Shown here one piece after another: positions 8,299-16,561 of a stretch of 64,000 nucleotides of DNA. The first letter of the stretch is position 1, and every line of letters begins with the position of its first letter. The stretch is taken from the NCBI RefSeq assembly GCF_013280595.1, contig NZ_JAAATY010000036.1:1-64000 (forward strand), in the 5' to 3' direction. The position numbers and the translations under genes are program-made. The notes beneath the pieces are model-generated. The model made no database searches and was not told where the DNA came from. It saw only the letters and a program-made list of their open reading frames with translations. Origin of the DNA: Kibdelosporangium persicum. GTDB lineage: Bacteria; Actinomycetota; Actinomycetes; Mycobacteriales; Pseudonocardiaceae.

Positions 8299-9600
8299 AT
8301 GGCAAGCGACGGCTGGTCCTTCGAGACCAAGCAGATCCACTCCGGTGCCGCCCCCGACCCGGCCACGGGTGCGCGTGCGACTCCGATCTACCAAACGACT
8401 TCCTACGTCTTCCGGGACACACAGCACGGGGCCGACCTGTTCAGCCTCGCCGAGCCCGGCAACATCTACACCCGGATCAACAACCCCACCCAGGACGTCC
8501 TCGAGCAGCGGATCGCCGCGCTCGAAGGCGGCGTCGCGGCGGTCGCGTTCGCTTCGGGGCAGGCCGCCGAGACGGCCGCGATCCTGACGCTGGCCCGGTC
8601 CGGCGACCACCTGGTGTCCAGTGCCTCGCTCTACGGCGGCACGTACAACCTTTTCCACTACACGCTGCCGAAGCTGGGCATCGAGGTCAGCTTCGTCGAC
8701 GACCCCGACAACCTCGACGAGTGGCGGGCCGCTGTCCGGCCCAACACCAAGCTCTTCTTCGGTGAGTCACTGGCCAACCCGCGCAGCAACGTGCTCGACA
8801 TCGAAGCCGTCGCGGCCGTCGCGCACGAGGCCGGTGTGCCGCTGATCGTCGACAACACCGTGCCGACGCCGTATCTGCTGCGGCCCATCGAGTACGGCGC
8901 CGACATCGTGATCCACTCGGCGACGAAGTACCTCGGCGGGCACGGCACCGCGGTCGCGGGCGTGGTCGTCGACGGCGGCACGTTCGACTTCGGCGCCAAC
9001 GCCTCCCGGTTTCCGGACTTCCACGAACCGGACCCCAGCTACCACGGCCTTCAGTACTGGCCCGCCCTCGGCCACGGCGCCTTCGCGGCCAAACTACGCG
9101 TGCAACTCCTGCGGGACACCGGTGCCGCCATCGCACCGCTGACGAGTTTCCTTGTCATCCAAGGCATCGAGACGCTGTCGCTGCGGCTTGAGCGGCACGT
9201 CGCCAACGCGCAGGCGCTGGCCGAATGGCTTGAGCAGCGTGACGAGGTACAGGCCGTGCACTACGCCGGTCTGCCCAGCAGCAGGTGGTACGCCGCCGCG
9301 CGGAAGTACCTGCCTCGTGGCGCCGGTGCCGTGGTGTCCTTCGAGCTGCGCGGCGGCGTCGAAGCCGGACGGGCCTTTGTGGACGGTACGGAACTGTTCT
9401 CGCAACTGGTGAACATCGGTGACGTGCGCAGCCTGATCGTGCACCCGGCGAGCACGACGCACAGCCAGCTTGCCCCCGACGAGCAGTTGATCGCCGGTGT
9501 GACCCCGGGCCTGGTGCGGCTGTCGGTCGGGATCGAGGGCCTTGAGGACCTCAAGGCGGACCTGGAGGCCGGCTTCCGCGCGGCGAAGGCCGACACGTGA
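8299..9600 (+). CDS. metY: O-acetylhomoserine sulfhydrylase
   Basis: 433 aa, a Cys/Met-metabolism PLP enzyme that makes homocysteine from O-acetylhomoserine and sulfide. The PLP Lys sits in HSATKYLGGHG at residue 210; TPIYQTTSYVF, NIYTRINNPT and LVNIGDVRSLIVHPASTTHSQ are MetY signatures. The long sulfhydrylase-type inserts separate it from MetB/MetC. ATG at 8299 gives the family N-terminus (GWSFETKQIHSG); the frame stays open to 8218. Its stop overlaps the GTG of metX by 4 bases, the usual actinobacterial metY-metX pair. Confidence 0.94.
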   Translation: MASDGWSFETKQIHSGAAPDPATGARATPIYQTTSYVFRDTQHGADLFSLAEPGNIYTRINNPTQDVLEQRIAALEGGVAAVAFASGQAAETAAILTLARSGDHLVSSASLYGGTYNLFHYTLPKLGIEVSFVDDPDNLDEWRAAVRPNTKLFFGESLANPRSNVLDIEAVAAVAHEAGVPLIVDNTVPTPYLLRPIEYGADIVIHSATKYLGGHGTAVAGVVVDGGTFDFGANASRFPDFHEPDPSYHGLQYWPALGHGAFAAKLRVQLLRDTGAAIAPLTSFLVIQGIETLSLRLERHVANAQALAEWLEQRDEVQAVHYAGLPSSRWYAAARKYLPRGAGAVVSFELRGGVEAGRAFVDGTELFSQLVNIGDVRSLIVHPASTTHSQLAPDEQLIAGVTPGLVRLSVGIEGLEDLKADLEAGFRAAKADT

Positions 9601-10745
9601 CCGGCGGCTGGCGGGAGGGGGACCCGGCGGGCCACAGGCGCTGGGTCCATCTCCGGCAGCCGCTGCGCCTGGAGTCCGGAGACGTGTTACCGGACGTGCG
9701 GATCGCGTACGAGACATGGGGTCTGCCCAACGCGTCGAAGTCCAACGCGGTGCTGATCTCGCATGCCCTGACCGGCGACAGCCACGTCGCCGGTTTCCCC
9801 AGCTCACCCCTCGTGAGTGGTTATCCGGGTTCTAACCCTGATAACCACTCACGAGGGGGGAGTGGCGAGTGGGGTGAGCCTGGGTGGTGGGACGGTCTCG
9901 TCGGGCCGGGCAAGGCCGTCGACACGAACCATTACTTCGTGGTGGTGCCGAATGTGCTCGGCGGTTGTCAGGGGAGTACCGGGCCTTCTTCGCTTGCGGC
10001 TGACGGGAAGCCTTGGGGCAGCCGGTTTCCGTCGTTGACCGTGCGGGACCAGGTTGCCGCTGAGGCGCTTTTCGCCGACGCCTTGGGGATTCCGGCGTGG
10101 GCCGCCGTGCTCGGTGGGTCGATGGGCGGGATGCGGGCTCTCGAGTGGGCCGTCATGTACCCGTCCCGGGTGTCGTCCCTGTTGTTGCTCGCTTGTCCCG
10201 CGGCTGCTTCCGCTGACCAGATCGCGTGGGCCTCGCCGCAGTTGCACGCCATCCGGGCGGATCCCGCGTGGCTGGGCGGGGACTACTACTCGTCGCCTCC
10301 TGGGCCGGTGGCCGGGCTGGGCGTCGCTCGGCGGATCGCTCACGTGACCTATCGGAGCGAGGCCGAGCTGACCGCCCGGTTCGGGCGGACTCCCCAGGGC
10401 GACGGCCGGTTCGCCGTCGAGTCCTATTTGGATCATCAGGCTGCGAAACTGGTCCGGCGGTTCGACGCCGGGAGTTACGTGGTGCTGACCGAGGCGATGA
10501 ATTCGCACGACGTCGGCCGGGACCGGGGCGGCGTTTCTTCCGCTTTGCGGCAGGTTCGGGCTCGGACTGTTGTCGCCGGGATCGACTCTGATCGGCTCTA
10601 TCCGCTGTACCAGCAGGAGGAGTTGGCTGCCGGGATTCCGGGGGCCGGGGAGGTGCGGGTGGTCAACTCTCCTTATGGGCACGATGGGTTCCTCATTGAA
10701 ATCGAGCAGGTTTCGGCCTTGGTGAAGGAGTTGCTGGCCGGGTAG
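9597..10745 (+). CDS. metX: Homoserine O-acetyltransferase with an in-frame palindromic repeat
   Basis: 382 aa alpha/beta-hydrolase-fold enzyme acetylating homoserine for metY. The nucleophile is in GGSMGGMRALEW (Ser175), with Asp332 in DSDRLYP and His362 in YGHDGF. AYETWG, SHALTGDSHVAG and NVLGGCQGSTGPSS are conserved. Between SHVAG and PGWWDG, where homologues have roughly 8-10 residues, this protein has about 26 (SSPLVSGYPGSNPDNHSRGG and flanks); that DNA is a 52-bp palindrome repeated elsewhere in the window. The reading frame is preserved and all three catalytic residues remain, so the enzyme may still work. Residue 31 is encoded by the rare codon TTA. Confidence 0.95.
   Translation: MTGGWREGDPAGHRRWVHLRQPLRLESGDVLPDVRIAYETWGLPNASKSNAVLISHALTGDSHVAGFPSSPLVSGYPGSNPDNHSRGGSGEWGEPGWWDGLVGPGKAVDTNHYFVVVPNVLGGCQGSTGPSSLAADGKPWGSRFPSLTVRDQVAAEALFADALGIPAWAAVLGGSMGGMRALEWAVMYPSRVSSLLLLACPAAASADQIAWASPQLHAIRADPAWLGGDYYSSPPGPVAGLGVARRIAHVTYRSEAELTARFGRTPQGDGRFAVESYLDHQAAKLVRRFDAGSYVVLTEAMNSHDVGRDRGGVSSALRQVRARTVVAGIDSDRLYPLYQQEELAAGIPGAGEVRVVNSPYGHDGFLIEIEQVSALVKELLAG
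9797..9860 (+). repeat. CTCGTGAGTG palindromic element, copy A, inside metX
   Basis: Arms CCCCTCGTGAGTGGTTATC (9807-9825) and its exact complement (9840-9858) are 19 bp each; inside the loop GGGTT (9827-9831) pairs with AACCC (9834-9838), so almost all 52 bases can pair. The 10 bases to the left, CCCCAGCTCA (9797-9806), are the same as those to the left of copy D. The element is read in frame as about 17-20 residues of metX with no stop codon. Same loop orientation as copy D. Confidence 0.92.
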
Positions 10746-10834
10746 TAGGCCGGTGTGGCCGGCTTCGCGCGCAGACCATACGGGAGTGAGCAAACGCGAA
10801 AGAGTGTTCTGTGCTCGCTGCGGCCTGCCCAGGA

Positions 10835-11350
10835 TCAGTTCAGTGCCTCGGTGATCCAGGGCGAGACGGGGAGGTCCCGGCTGGCGCATTCCGCGGCCAG
10901 CTTTATCGTCCAGCGCAGGGCCTGCATCATCACCATCGCCATTTCGGCCGGTGCCGCGTTGGCCAGTGCTATTTCGATCTGGTCCTTCGCCGCCTCGGTG
11001 TCGCCGTGGACCTCGGCCAGCAGGGTGCGCACCGCCGTGCGGACCGGCGGGTCTGCTTCGTCGATCGGGACCTCTTTGCCGTCGTCGTCGTAGACCTGCA
11101 TCTTCACCGGGGCCGTTCCGCCGGAACCGAGGGCGGCGACCATGGCGCTGCACTCCCGGAACAGCATCAGCATCAGCTCGGTGGCCTCTTCACGGCCCCG
11201 TTCCTCGGCGAAGGCGGTCATCCGCTCGACCGCGCTCGTGTCCTCACCGGCGTGCATCGACGCCAGTGCCTGGCTGGCGGCCGCGATGATGCCTTGCGGT
11301 TGCTCGGGGTTCGGGTCCACTAGGACATCTTCCACCAGCCGGACGGCCAC
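10835..11350 (-). CDS. Conserved-looking hypothetical protein
   Basis: 171 aa, acidic, rich in Ala, Glu and Met, predicted mostly helical and soluble. No signal peptide, membrane segment or motif was recognised. GTG at 11350 is the likely start, inside the left half of an inverted repeat; a shorter start at the internal Met-His-Ala-Gly is possible. It follows the PAS-GGDEF-EAL gene by 60 bp on the same strand, so co-transcription is plausible but the repeat between them may instead mark a separate promoter. Convergent with metX (89-bp gap). Confidence 0.6.
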   Translation of the reverse strand: MAVRLVEDVLVDPNPEQPQGIIAAASQALASMHAGEDTSAVERMTAFAEERGREEATELMLMLFRECSAMVAALGSGGTAPVKMQVYDDDGKEVPIDEADPPVRTAVRTLLAEVHGDTEAAKDQIEIALANAAPAEMAMVMMQALRWTIKLAAECASRDLPVSPWITEALN

Positions 11351-11369
11351 ATGACAGGACCGGTCATGT
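11349..11369. promoter_or_regulatory. Inverted repeat at the start of the hypothetical gene
   Basis: ACATGAC (11349-11355) and GTCATGT (11363-11369) flank 7 bases. The site overlaps the GTG start codon of the leftward 171-aa gene, so it could be an operator or an RNA hairpin that controls ribosome access. Confidence 0.4.
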
Positions 11370-11410
11370 GATCCGTCACCTGACCGACTGATTACGATTG
11401 CCGATGACTG

Positions 11411-13645
11411 TCAGGCCCCGTTCACCGACGGGGCCGGGCGTTCAGGGAGCACACTGTCCAGATCTCCCGGGAGTCCGGTGAAGTCGCCCTGCCCGTAGGT
11501 CGCGCCGAGCGCGTGCCACCACGCCGCGCTCTGGGTCGTGGGCACGTCGACCACGCTCACGGCGGCGCCTGCCTGCCGCAGGTTCCGGACCATGTCGCGG
11601 GTCACCTTCGCCACCAGCGAGTCCGGTTCGCGGAGATCCGGCCGCTTGGTCACCAGCGATCCGGCGAGGATCACCGACTGGATCTCCTCGTCCTCGACGA
11701 GTGCGAACTCGGTCTGGCTACCGGTGAACTCGTGCAGTCCGATCAGAACACCGTTGTCGCGTAGTGACTGGATGTTCGACTGCGCCTCGCCGCGGTTGGC
11801 GACCACGGCACGGGCGTCGAGCGCGAACTCCATCCGCTCGGGTGACAGGCCGGTCTTGGCGACCAGATGGTTGATCACGCCGGCCACGTTGCCGTCCGAG
11901 GTCTGCATCTCGGTCAGCCGGAAGCGCAGCATCACGTCCCTGTTGCCGCGGTCGACGGTGTCCTGGCAGGCACGCATCGCCGCCCATGGGCCGATCGTCA
12001 GCGACATGCCGGCGCTTTCCGCCATGTCGCGGCAGCGGTCGTGGCCGATCATGCCTTGGGTCGGGTGGTCCCAGCGCAGCATGACCTCCACCGCGACGAC
12101 CCGGTTGTCCGCCAGGTCGATCACGGGCTGGTACTCGCAGTCGAGCTCGCCCATCTCCCACGCGCCGGGCATGGCCGCGGTCAGCGCGAGCAGTTCCTTC
12201 TGCTCGGCGTCCTCGTGGACGTTGTGCACCTCCCACTGGCGCTGGCCGACCGCCTTGGCGCGCCGCATCGCGGAGTTCGCCGCCCGCAACAGGTCGAGCC
12301 TGCTGTGTGCCCGGCCGGTGTGCTGCGCCACGCCGATGCTCACGCACACCGCGACACCCGTGTCGCCGATGAACGTCGGTTCGGACAGCCGCTCGTTGAT
12401 CCGGTCGATCAGCGTCTGGTAGTGCGGGACGCCTGGGCCGTCCTCCAGCAGGATCGCGAACTCGTCGCCGCCCACCCGGCCGACCACCGCGTCGTGGTCC
12501 GCGACGATGTCGCGCAGCTCGTTCGCCACCACCTGCAGCATCCGGTCGCCCACCACGTGCCCGAGACCGTTGTTGATCACGGAGAACGAGTCGATCCCGA
12601 CGTGCAGCAGGGTGAGCGAGGTGTGCGGCCCCGCGCCCTCCAGCACGGCGTCCAGTTTGGACTGGAAGTGCTGGCGGTTCGCGACGCCGGTGAGCATGTC
12701 GCGGACCGACTGCTGGCCCAGCTGGTTCTGCAACGCCTGCAGCTCGCTGAGGTTCTCGATCATCGTGACGTGGTAGGCGGGCACGCCGTTCGCGTCACGC
12801 AGCAAGGAGATCACGAGGTAGACCCATGCGATGGTGCCGTCGTGGCGGACCATCCGGCGGCGTTCCCTGATCCGCGGCATGATGCCCTCGGTCACCTCGC
12901 GGTACGAGATCACCACGTCGTCGGCGTCCTCGGGCGGGAACAGCTCGCGGATGTTGCGGCCGGCCAGTTCGTCCGGCGGGCACTCCAGGATGTGCGCCAG
13001 CGCGGAGTTGGTCTGCACGAAGTCGCCGGCCATGTCGGTCAGCGCCATCCCGATCGCGGAGGCGTGGAAGACCTCCTCGAAGCGGTCGTTGGCGGCGCGC
13101 TCGCGCCGTTCGGCCTCCCGCTTGGACTTCAGCAGCGCCTGCTTGATGTGCTCCTGCTGGTCCAGTGTGCGCAGCCGGATCGCGGTGGCGTACCCGGTGG
13201 CCAGGTTGGACAGCAGGCCGACGACCTTGTTGGCCTGCTCGCGGTCGGCGGGTTCGGTGGAGTCCAGCAGCAGTGCGGCCGCGAGGATCTCGACCGTGCA
13301 CTGCAGGCTCTCGGGCCCTGTGAAATCATTCTGTACCAACGCACTGCCCACCTCGATCGCCGGTGACGGGTCGAACAGCTCGGCGTTCAGCATATCTGCG
13401 AGGATGTGCACCTGATCGAGCAGGAACTGCTCCATCTCGTCGGCCGTCATCGGCACGTACGCGGTACGGCCGATCACTTGCGCCCATGCCTTGGCGACCT
13501 CGGCGCGCCTGCGGGCGCGCTCGGGATCGAGCGGCATCGGCGCGCTCACCGGGCGTTGTCCTGCGGGTGCGCAGGCGTTGAGCTCGGGCTCGGTCTCACA
13601 ACGCACCTCTTGCGATAGGGGCAACGGGTATTCCTGGGACTTCAC
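11411..13645 (-). CDS. PAS-GGDEF protein with degenerate EAL domain
   Basis: 744 aa cytosolic c-di-GMP protein. Residues about 40-185 are helical; 186-300 form a PAS/PAC sensor (VFHASAIGMALTD to AYHVTMIENLSE); 310-475 form the GGDEF cyclase with intact GGDEF at 392-396; 485-735 align with EAL. The EAL signature is broken: VEVMLRW replaces xEALxRW, LTEMQ replaces the metal-binding NxSxxQ, and the usual DDFG loop reads HEFTG. The product-inhibition RxxD site is also absent. So it may make, not degrade, c-di-GMP, the EAL part acting as a sensor. Start GTG at 13645; ATG at 13537 is the alternative. Confidence 0.9.
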   Translation of the reverse strand: MKSQEYPLPLSQEVRCETEPELNACAPAGQRPVSAPMPLDPERARRRAEVAKAWAQVIGRTAYVPMTADEMEQFLLDQVHILADMLNAELFDPSPAIEVGSALVQNDFTGPESLQCTVEILAAALLLDSTEPADREQANKVVGLLSNLATGYATAIRLRTLDQQEHIKQALLKSKREAERRERAANDRFEEVFHASAIGMALTDMAGDFVQTNSALAHILECPPDELAGRNIRELFPPEDADDVVISYREVTEGIMPRIRERRRMVRHDGTIAWVYLVISLLRDANGVPAYHVTMIENLSELQALQNQLGQQSVRDMLTGVANRQHFQSKLDAVLEGAGPHTSLTLLHVGIDSFSVINNGLGHVVGDRMLQVVANELRDIVADHDAVVGRVGGDEFAILLEDGPGVPHYQTLIDRINERLSEPTFIGDTGVAVCVSIGVAQHTGRAHSRLDLLRAANSAMRRAKAVGQRQWEVHNVHEDAEQKELLALTAAMPGAWEMGELDCEYQPVIDLADNRVVAVEVMLRWDHPTQGMIGHDRCRDMAESAGMSLTIGPWAAMRACQDTVDRGNRDVMLRFRLTEMQTSDGNVAGVINHLVAKTGLSPERMEFALDARAVVANRGEAQSNIQSLRDNGVLIGLHEFTGSQTEFALVEDEEIQSVILAGSLVTKRPDLREPDSLVAKVTRDMVRNLRQAGAAVSVVDVPTTQSAAWWHALGATYGQGDFTGLPGDLDSVLPERPAPSVNGA

Positions 13646-13947
13646 GTGACTCGGTGGGGATATCGGACGAGACCTGCCGCCGGATTACCGCCGTCCGGGC
13701 AATCGATGCCGTCGATGGGACGTGGCGATCGAAGGATCCACGACTGCAGCTCACCTCTCGGTCCGTTCTGGTGATGGTCAGGCTACTCAGCGGAATACTC
13801 GTCCGGTAGACGGGCGCACCCTCCCGGCCCATTCAGGCGAGTCGACACGGACGAATGGTCGCTTAGCGTAGCGTCAACTACTCCAATCGAGGGACATAGG
13901 GGTGAAGAATTACGACTCTTCGGGTGGGGAATCTGTTCGTTCCGGAG
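13646..13947. other. Intergenic region, no gene seen
   Basis: About 300 bp between two leftward genes. The left part must carry the promoter of the PAS-GGDEF gene. Near the right end GAAGA and TCTTC can pair across 8 bases just after the methyltransferase stop, a weak candidate terminator. No open frame looks like protein. Confidence 0.5.
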
Positions 13948-14787
13948 TCACCGGCGGACCTTGACCGCGACCCCGGCCCAGAGCCCTCGCTCGGCCGCCC
14001 CGCCGTCCGGCGCCGGTGCGGTGTCCGGACGCCACGCCGCCGCCGTCACCAGGCCCGGATCGGCCAGCTCGAAATCGCCGAACAGGTCGAGCACCTCGTC
14101 CCTCGTGCGTGCGCAGACCTGGTTGTGCGCGCCTGCCCGCACGATCTCGATCAACTCCTGGGTGTGCACGTCCTCGAAGTCCGCGGTGAAGTGGCTGACG
14201 GCCAGCGCGCTGCCGACAGCGAGCGCGTCGCGGTAGCGCTCAAGCGGGCGGTAGATGTCCGTTTCCGTGGGAACACTGTGCAGGCTCGCCACCGCCAATA
14301 ACCCGATCGGCCTAGTGAAGTCCAGCAGCCGGACGGTCTCCGGGTGCCCGAGCACCTCACCCGGCCGGGTGAAGTCGGCCTCCACGATCGCGGCGTTGTC
14401 CTCGTGCTCGAGCATCAGCTTGCTGTGCGCGATCGCGACCTCGTCGATGTCGACGTACACCACCCGGCAGGCGGGATCGACCTTGTGCGCGATCTCGTGC
14501 ACGTTGCCGACGGTCGGGATGCCGGAACCGAGGTCGAGGAACTGGCGGATGCCTAAGTCCATCATGAAGAGCACGGCCCGGCGCATGAACGAGCGGTTGC
14601 TCCAGACGATCTGCCGCGCGTTGGGCTGCACCTTCAGCACCTGTTCGAACAGCGCGCGGTCACTGGCCAGATTGTGGCCGCCGCCCAGCGCGTAGTCGTA
14701 GATCCGGGCTGAAGAAGGGCGGGCGGGATCGAGGTTCGCTGGAATCCAACCGCTGTCGCCGGCCATCGGGGAACCCATTCGTGTCAT
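13948..14787 (-). CDS. SAM-dependent methyltransferase, PF04672 (DUF574) type
   Basis: 279 aa. The start region (WIPANLDPARPSSARIYDYALGGGHN, read in parts) and FLDLGSGIPTVGNVHEIA are hallmarks of the actinobacterial S-adenosyl methyltransferase family PF04672; VVYVDIDEVAIAHS is the acidic SAM-ribose loop. The ATG at 14787 is chosen since the family begins shortly before the WxPxxLD segment; ATG at 14778 is equally possible. Substrates of this abundant family are unknown. The TetR gene lies 20 bp upstream on the same strand, so the two may be co-transcribed. Confidence 0.88.
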   Translation of the reverse strand: MTRMGSPMAGDSGWIPANLDPARPSSARIYDYALGGGHNLASDRALFEQVLKVQPNARQIVWSNRSFMRRAVLFMMDLGIRQFLDLGSGIPTVGNVHEIAHKVDPACRVVYVDIDEVAIAHSKLMLEHEDNAAIVEADFTRPGEVLGHPETVRLLDFTRPIGLLAVASLHSVPTETDIYRPLERYRDALAVGSALAVSHFTADFEDVHTQELIEIVRAGAHNQVCARTRDEVLDLFGDFELADPGLVTAAAWRPDTAPAPDGGAAERGLWAGVAVKVRR

Positions 14788-14807
14788 CGCGGAGAACCGG
14801 CGGAAGC

Positions 14808-15398
14808 CTACTCCCTGGTGCCGGTCAGCGCAGCGAGAGCCATTCGGCGAAGCAGCGCCGCCATTTGCCCGCGGTCCAGATACCTGCTGTGCGGAGTGGA
14901 ATTGATCAGCCCGAAGACCGCGTGCGCCGCCGCCCGCGCGGACGGTTCGTCGATGCCTTCGACGACGTCCTGGATGGCCTGCACCCACACTTCGACGTAC
15001 CGGCGCTGCAACGCGCGCACCCGGCGGCGGTCCGGATCGGTCAGGTTGCCGAGGTTGCGTTCCTGGACGGTGATCAGCGCGGGATTGTCCAGCGCGAAAT
15101 CCACCTGGAAACGCACCAGCTCGGCCAGCAGGCTCCGGGGTTGCCGGTGCCGCTGCGCGCGGGACTGCCCGCCTTCCAGCAATATCTCGCTTATCGACGT
15201 CAGCATCTCCCCGAGCATCGCGTCCTTGCTGCGGAAATGCCGATAGAGCGCGGGTCCGGAAATGCCGACCGCCGCGCCGATGTCGTCGATGCCGACACCG
15301 TGGAACCCGTGTCGCGCGAACAGTTCCGCCGCCGCGGCGAGGATCTGCTCTCGCCGGCTGAGCGGCGGTGCGGGGGCGGGCACCGGTTGGGACGACAC
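14808..15398 (-). CDS. TetR regulator, probable repressor of the carboxylase operon
   Basis: 196 aa. Residues about 14-60 form the TetR helix-turn-helix (RREQILAAAAELFARHGFHG, then DDIGAAVGISGPALYRHF). The C-terminal domain resembles actinobacterial TetR proteins tied to acyl-CoA metabolism. Start GTG at 15398. A site GTTAG-N6-CTAAC lies 23 bp upstream (15421-15436), and two sites of the same type precede the acyl-CoA carboxylase operon at 16508-16551. Autoregulation and control of that operon are therefore inferred. Confidence 0.9.
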   Translation of the reverse strand: MSSQPVPAPAPPLSRREQILAAAAELFARHGFHGVGIDDIGAAVGISGPALYRHFRSKDAMLGEMLTSISEILLEGGQSRAQRHRQPRSLLAELVRFQVDFALDNPALITVQERNLGNLTDPDRRRVRALQRRYVEVWVQAIQDVVEGIDEPSARAAAHAVFGLINSTPHSRYLDRGQMAALLRRMALAALTGTRE

Positions 15399-15420
15399 GG
15401 CTTCACTCTAGCCGGGTGAC

Positions 15421-15436
15421 GTTAGCGGGTACTAAC
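15421..15436. promoter_or_regulatory. GTTAG-N6-CTAAC operator before the TetR gene
   Basis: GTTAGCGGGTACTAAC has 5-bp complementary ends around 6 bases and lies 23 bp before the TetR start. It shares ends and spacing with the two sites at 16508-16523 and 16536-16551, so it is the presumed autoregulatory operator. Confidence 0.65.
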
Positions 15437-15557
15437 ACCCGACGGATGCCTACGGACGGGTTAACAATTCACCAGTTCCTTCCTTAACAGGGCTACCTGC
15501 GCTGATGATGAGAAGTCCCATCCCTGCCATGAGGGACTCCTTCTCGCGGAGGACTCG

Positions 15558-16346
15558 ATGAGGCGATCGTTCCGTGTCCTGTTATGCCTCGCGGCAACCG
15601 CCGTGGGCCTGACCACGCTGTCGGCACCAGCCAACGCGGCTGCGCACAACTACGTGGCACTCGGTGATTCCTACTCATCCGGTGTCGGTACCGGCGGCAC
15701 GTACAGCGGTGGTGGCTGCAAGCGCAGCACCAACGCGTATCCGCAACTGTGGGCGAACACCCATGCGCCCGCCTCCTTCAACTTCGCGGCGTGCTCCGGC
15801 GCGACCACAACGGATGTGCTCAACAGCCAGCTCGGGTCGCTGACGGCACGCACGACACTGGTGACCATCTCGATCGGCGGCAACGACGCTGGCTTCGTCG
15901 ACGTGATCACCACGTGCACCCTGGGCAGCGACTCCACGTGCGTCAACCGGGTCGAACAAGGCAAGACGTTCGCCCGCAACACCCTGCCCGCCAGACTGGA
16001 CAACGTGTACTCGGCGATCCGGCAGCGGTCACCGTCCGCGCGCGTGGTCGTGCTCGGCTACCCGAGGTTCTACAAGGTGCCCGGCTCCTGCAACGTCGGG
16101 CTCTCGGACACCAAGCGTTCGGCCATCAACAGCGGCGCGGACGTGCTCGCCCAGGTGACCGCCCAGCGGGCGGCCGCGGCCGGCTTCACGTTCGTCGACA
16201 TCCGCGGCGCGTGGACCGGTCACGAGATCTGTTCCGGCGACTGGTGGCTCAACAGTCTCACGTGGCCGGTGGAGGAGTCCTACCACCCCAACAAGAACGG
16301 TCAGGCGCGCGGCTACCTGCCCGCACTCAACGCCGTTACGGGGTGA
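15558..16346 (+). CDS. Secreted SGNH/GDSL esterase
   Basis: 262 aa, with a Sec signal peptide of about 28 residues ending PANAAA. Blocks: VALGDSYSSGVG (Ser), CSGATTTDV (Gly), SIGGNDAGF (Asn), and a C-terminal EESYHPNKNG (His). Three Cys pairs are expected, as in the single-domain Streptomyces SGNH esterases. GGAGGA at 15548-15553 fixes the ATG at 15558. It is shorter than and distinct from the SGNH protein at 5787-6659. Two palindromic repeats follow its stop. Confidence 0.92.
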   Translation: MRRSFRVLLCLAATAVGLTTLSAPANAAAHNYVALGDSYSSGVGTGGTYSGGGCKRSTNAYPQLWANTHAPASFNFAACSGATTTDVLNSQLGSLTARTTLVTISIGGNDAGFVDVITTCTLGSDSTCVNRVEQGKTFARNTLPARLDNVYSAIRQRSPSARVVVLGYPRFYKVPGSCNVGLSDTKRSAINSGADVLAQVTAQRAAAAGFTFVDIRGAWTGHEICSGDWWLNSLTWPVEESYHPNKNGQARGYLPALNAVTG

Positions 16347-16352
16347 CTTCTC

Positions 16353-16409
16353 TCGTGAGTGGTTTGTCCCACTCGTAGTGCAGCTGTATTCCGAACAAAC
16401 CACTCACGA
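16353..16409. repeat. CTCGTGAGTG palindromic element, copy B
   Basis: TCGTGAGTGGTTTGT (16353-16367) and its exact complement ACAAACCACTCACGA (16395-16409) flank a 27-base loop. It starts 6 bp after the SGNH stop codon. The loop is longer than, and unlike, those of copies A, D, E and F. Confidence 0.85.
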
Positions 16410-16437
16410 CAGGCGTACCAGCCGGGCTGGGAACCGT

Positions 16438-16481
16438 CTCGTGAGTGGTTTGTTCTGTTACCGGGACAAACCACTCACGAG
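16438..16481. repeat. CTCGTGAGTG palindromic element, copy C
   Basis: CTCGTGAGTGGTTTGT (16438-16453) and its exact complement (16466-16481) flank a 12-base loop. It lies 28 bp from copy B and shares B's GGTTTGT arm variant, so B and C probably share a recent origin. Confidence 0.88.
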
Positions 16482-16507
16482 GGGACCGCCTGTGGCTGGA
16501 CGGGTGG

Positions 16508-16551
16508 GTTAGTCAGCGCTAACATTGGGGTGGGAGTTAACGCTGACTAAC
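16508..16551. promoter_or_regulatory. Twin operators before the acyl-CoA carboxylase operon
   Basis: GTTAGTCAGCGCTAAC (16508-16523) and GTTAACGCTGACTAAC (16536-16551) are near-mirror copies of each other; centres are 28 bp apart. Both match the site in front of the TetR gene at 14808-15398. The second ends 10 bp before the ATG, overlapping the leader. Confidence 0.7.
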
Positions 16552-16561
16552 AGGGAGCGAG

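Noticed and set aside
16353-16481. Insertion-sequence ends or a MITE with terminal inverted repeats bounding B and C
   Set aside because: B and C are each complete palindromes; no target-site duplication or shared inner sequence was seen, so a single larger element is not supported.
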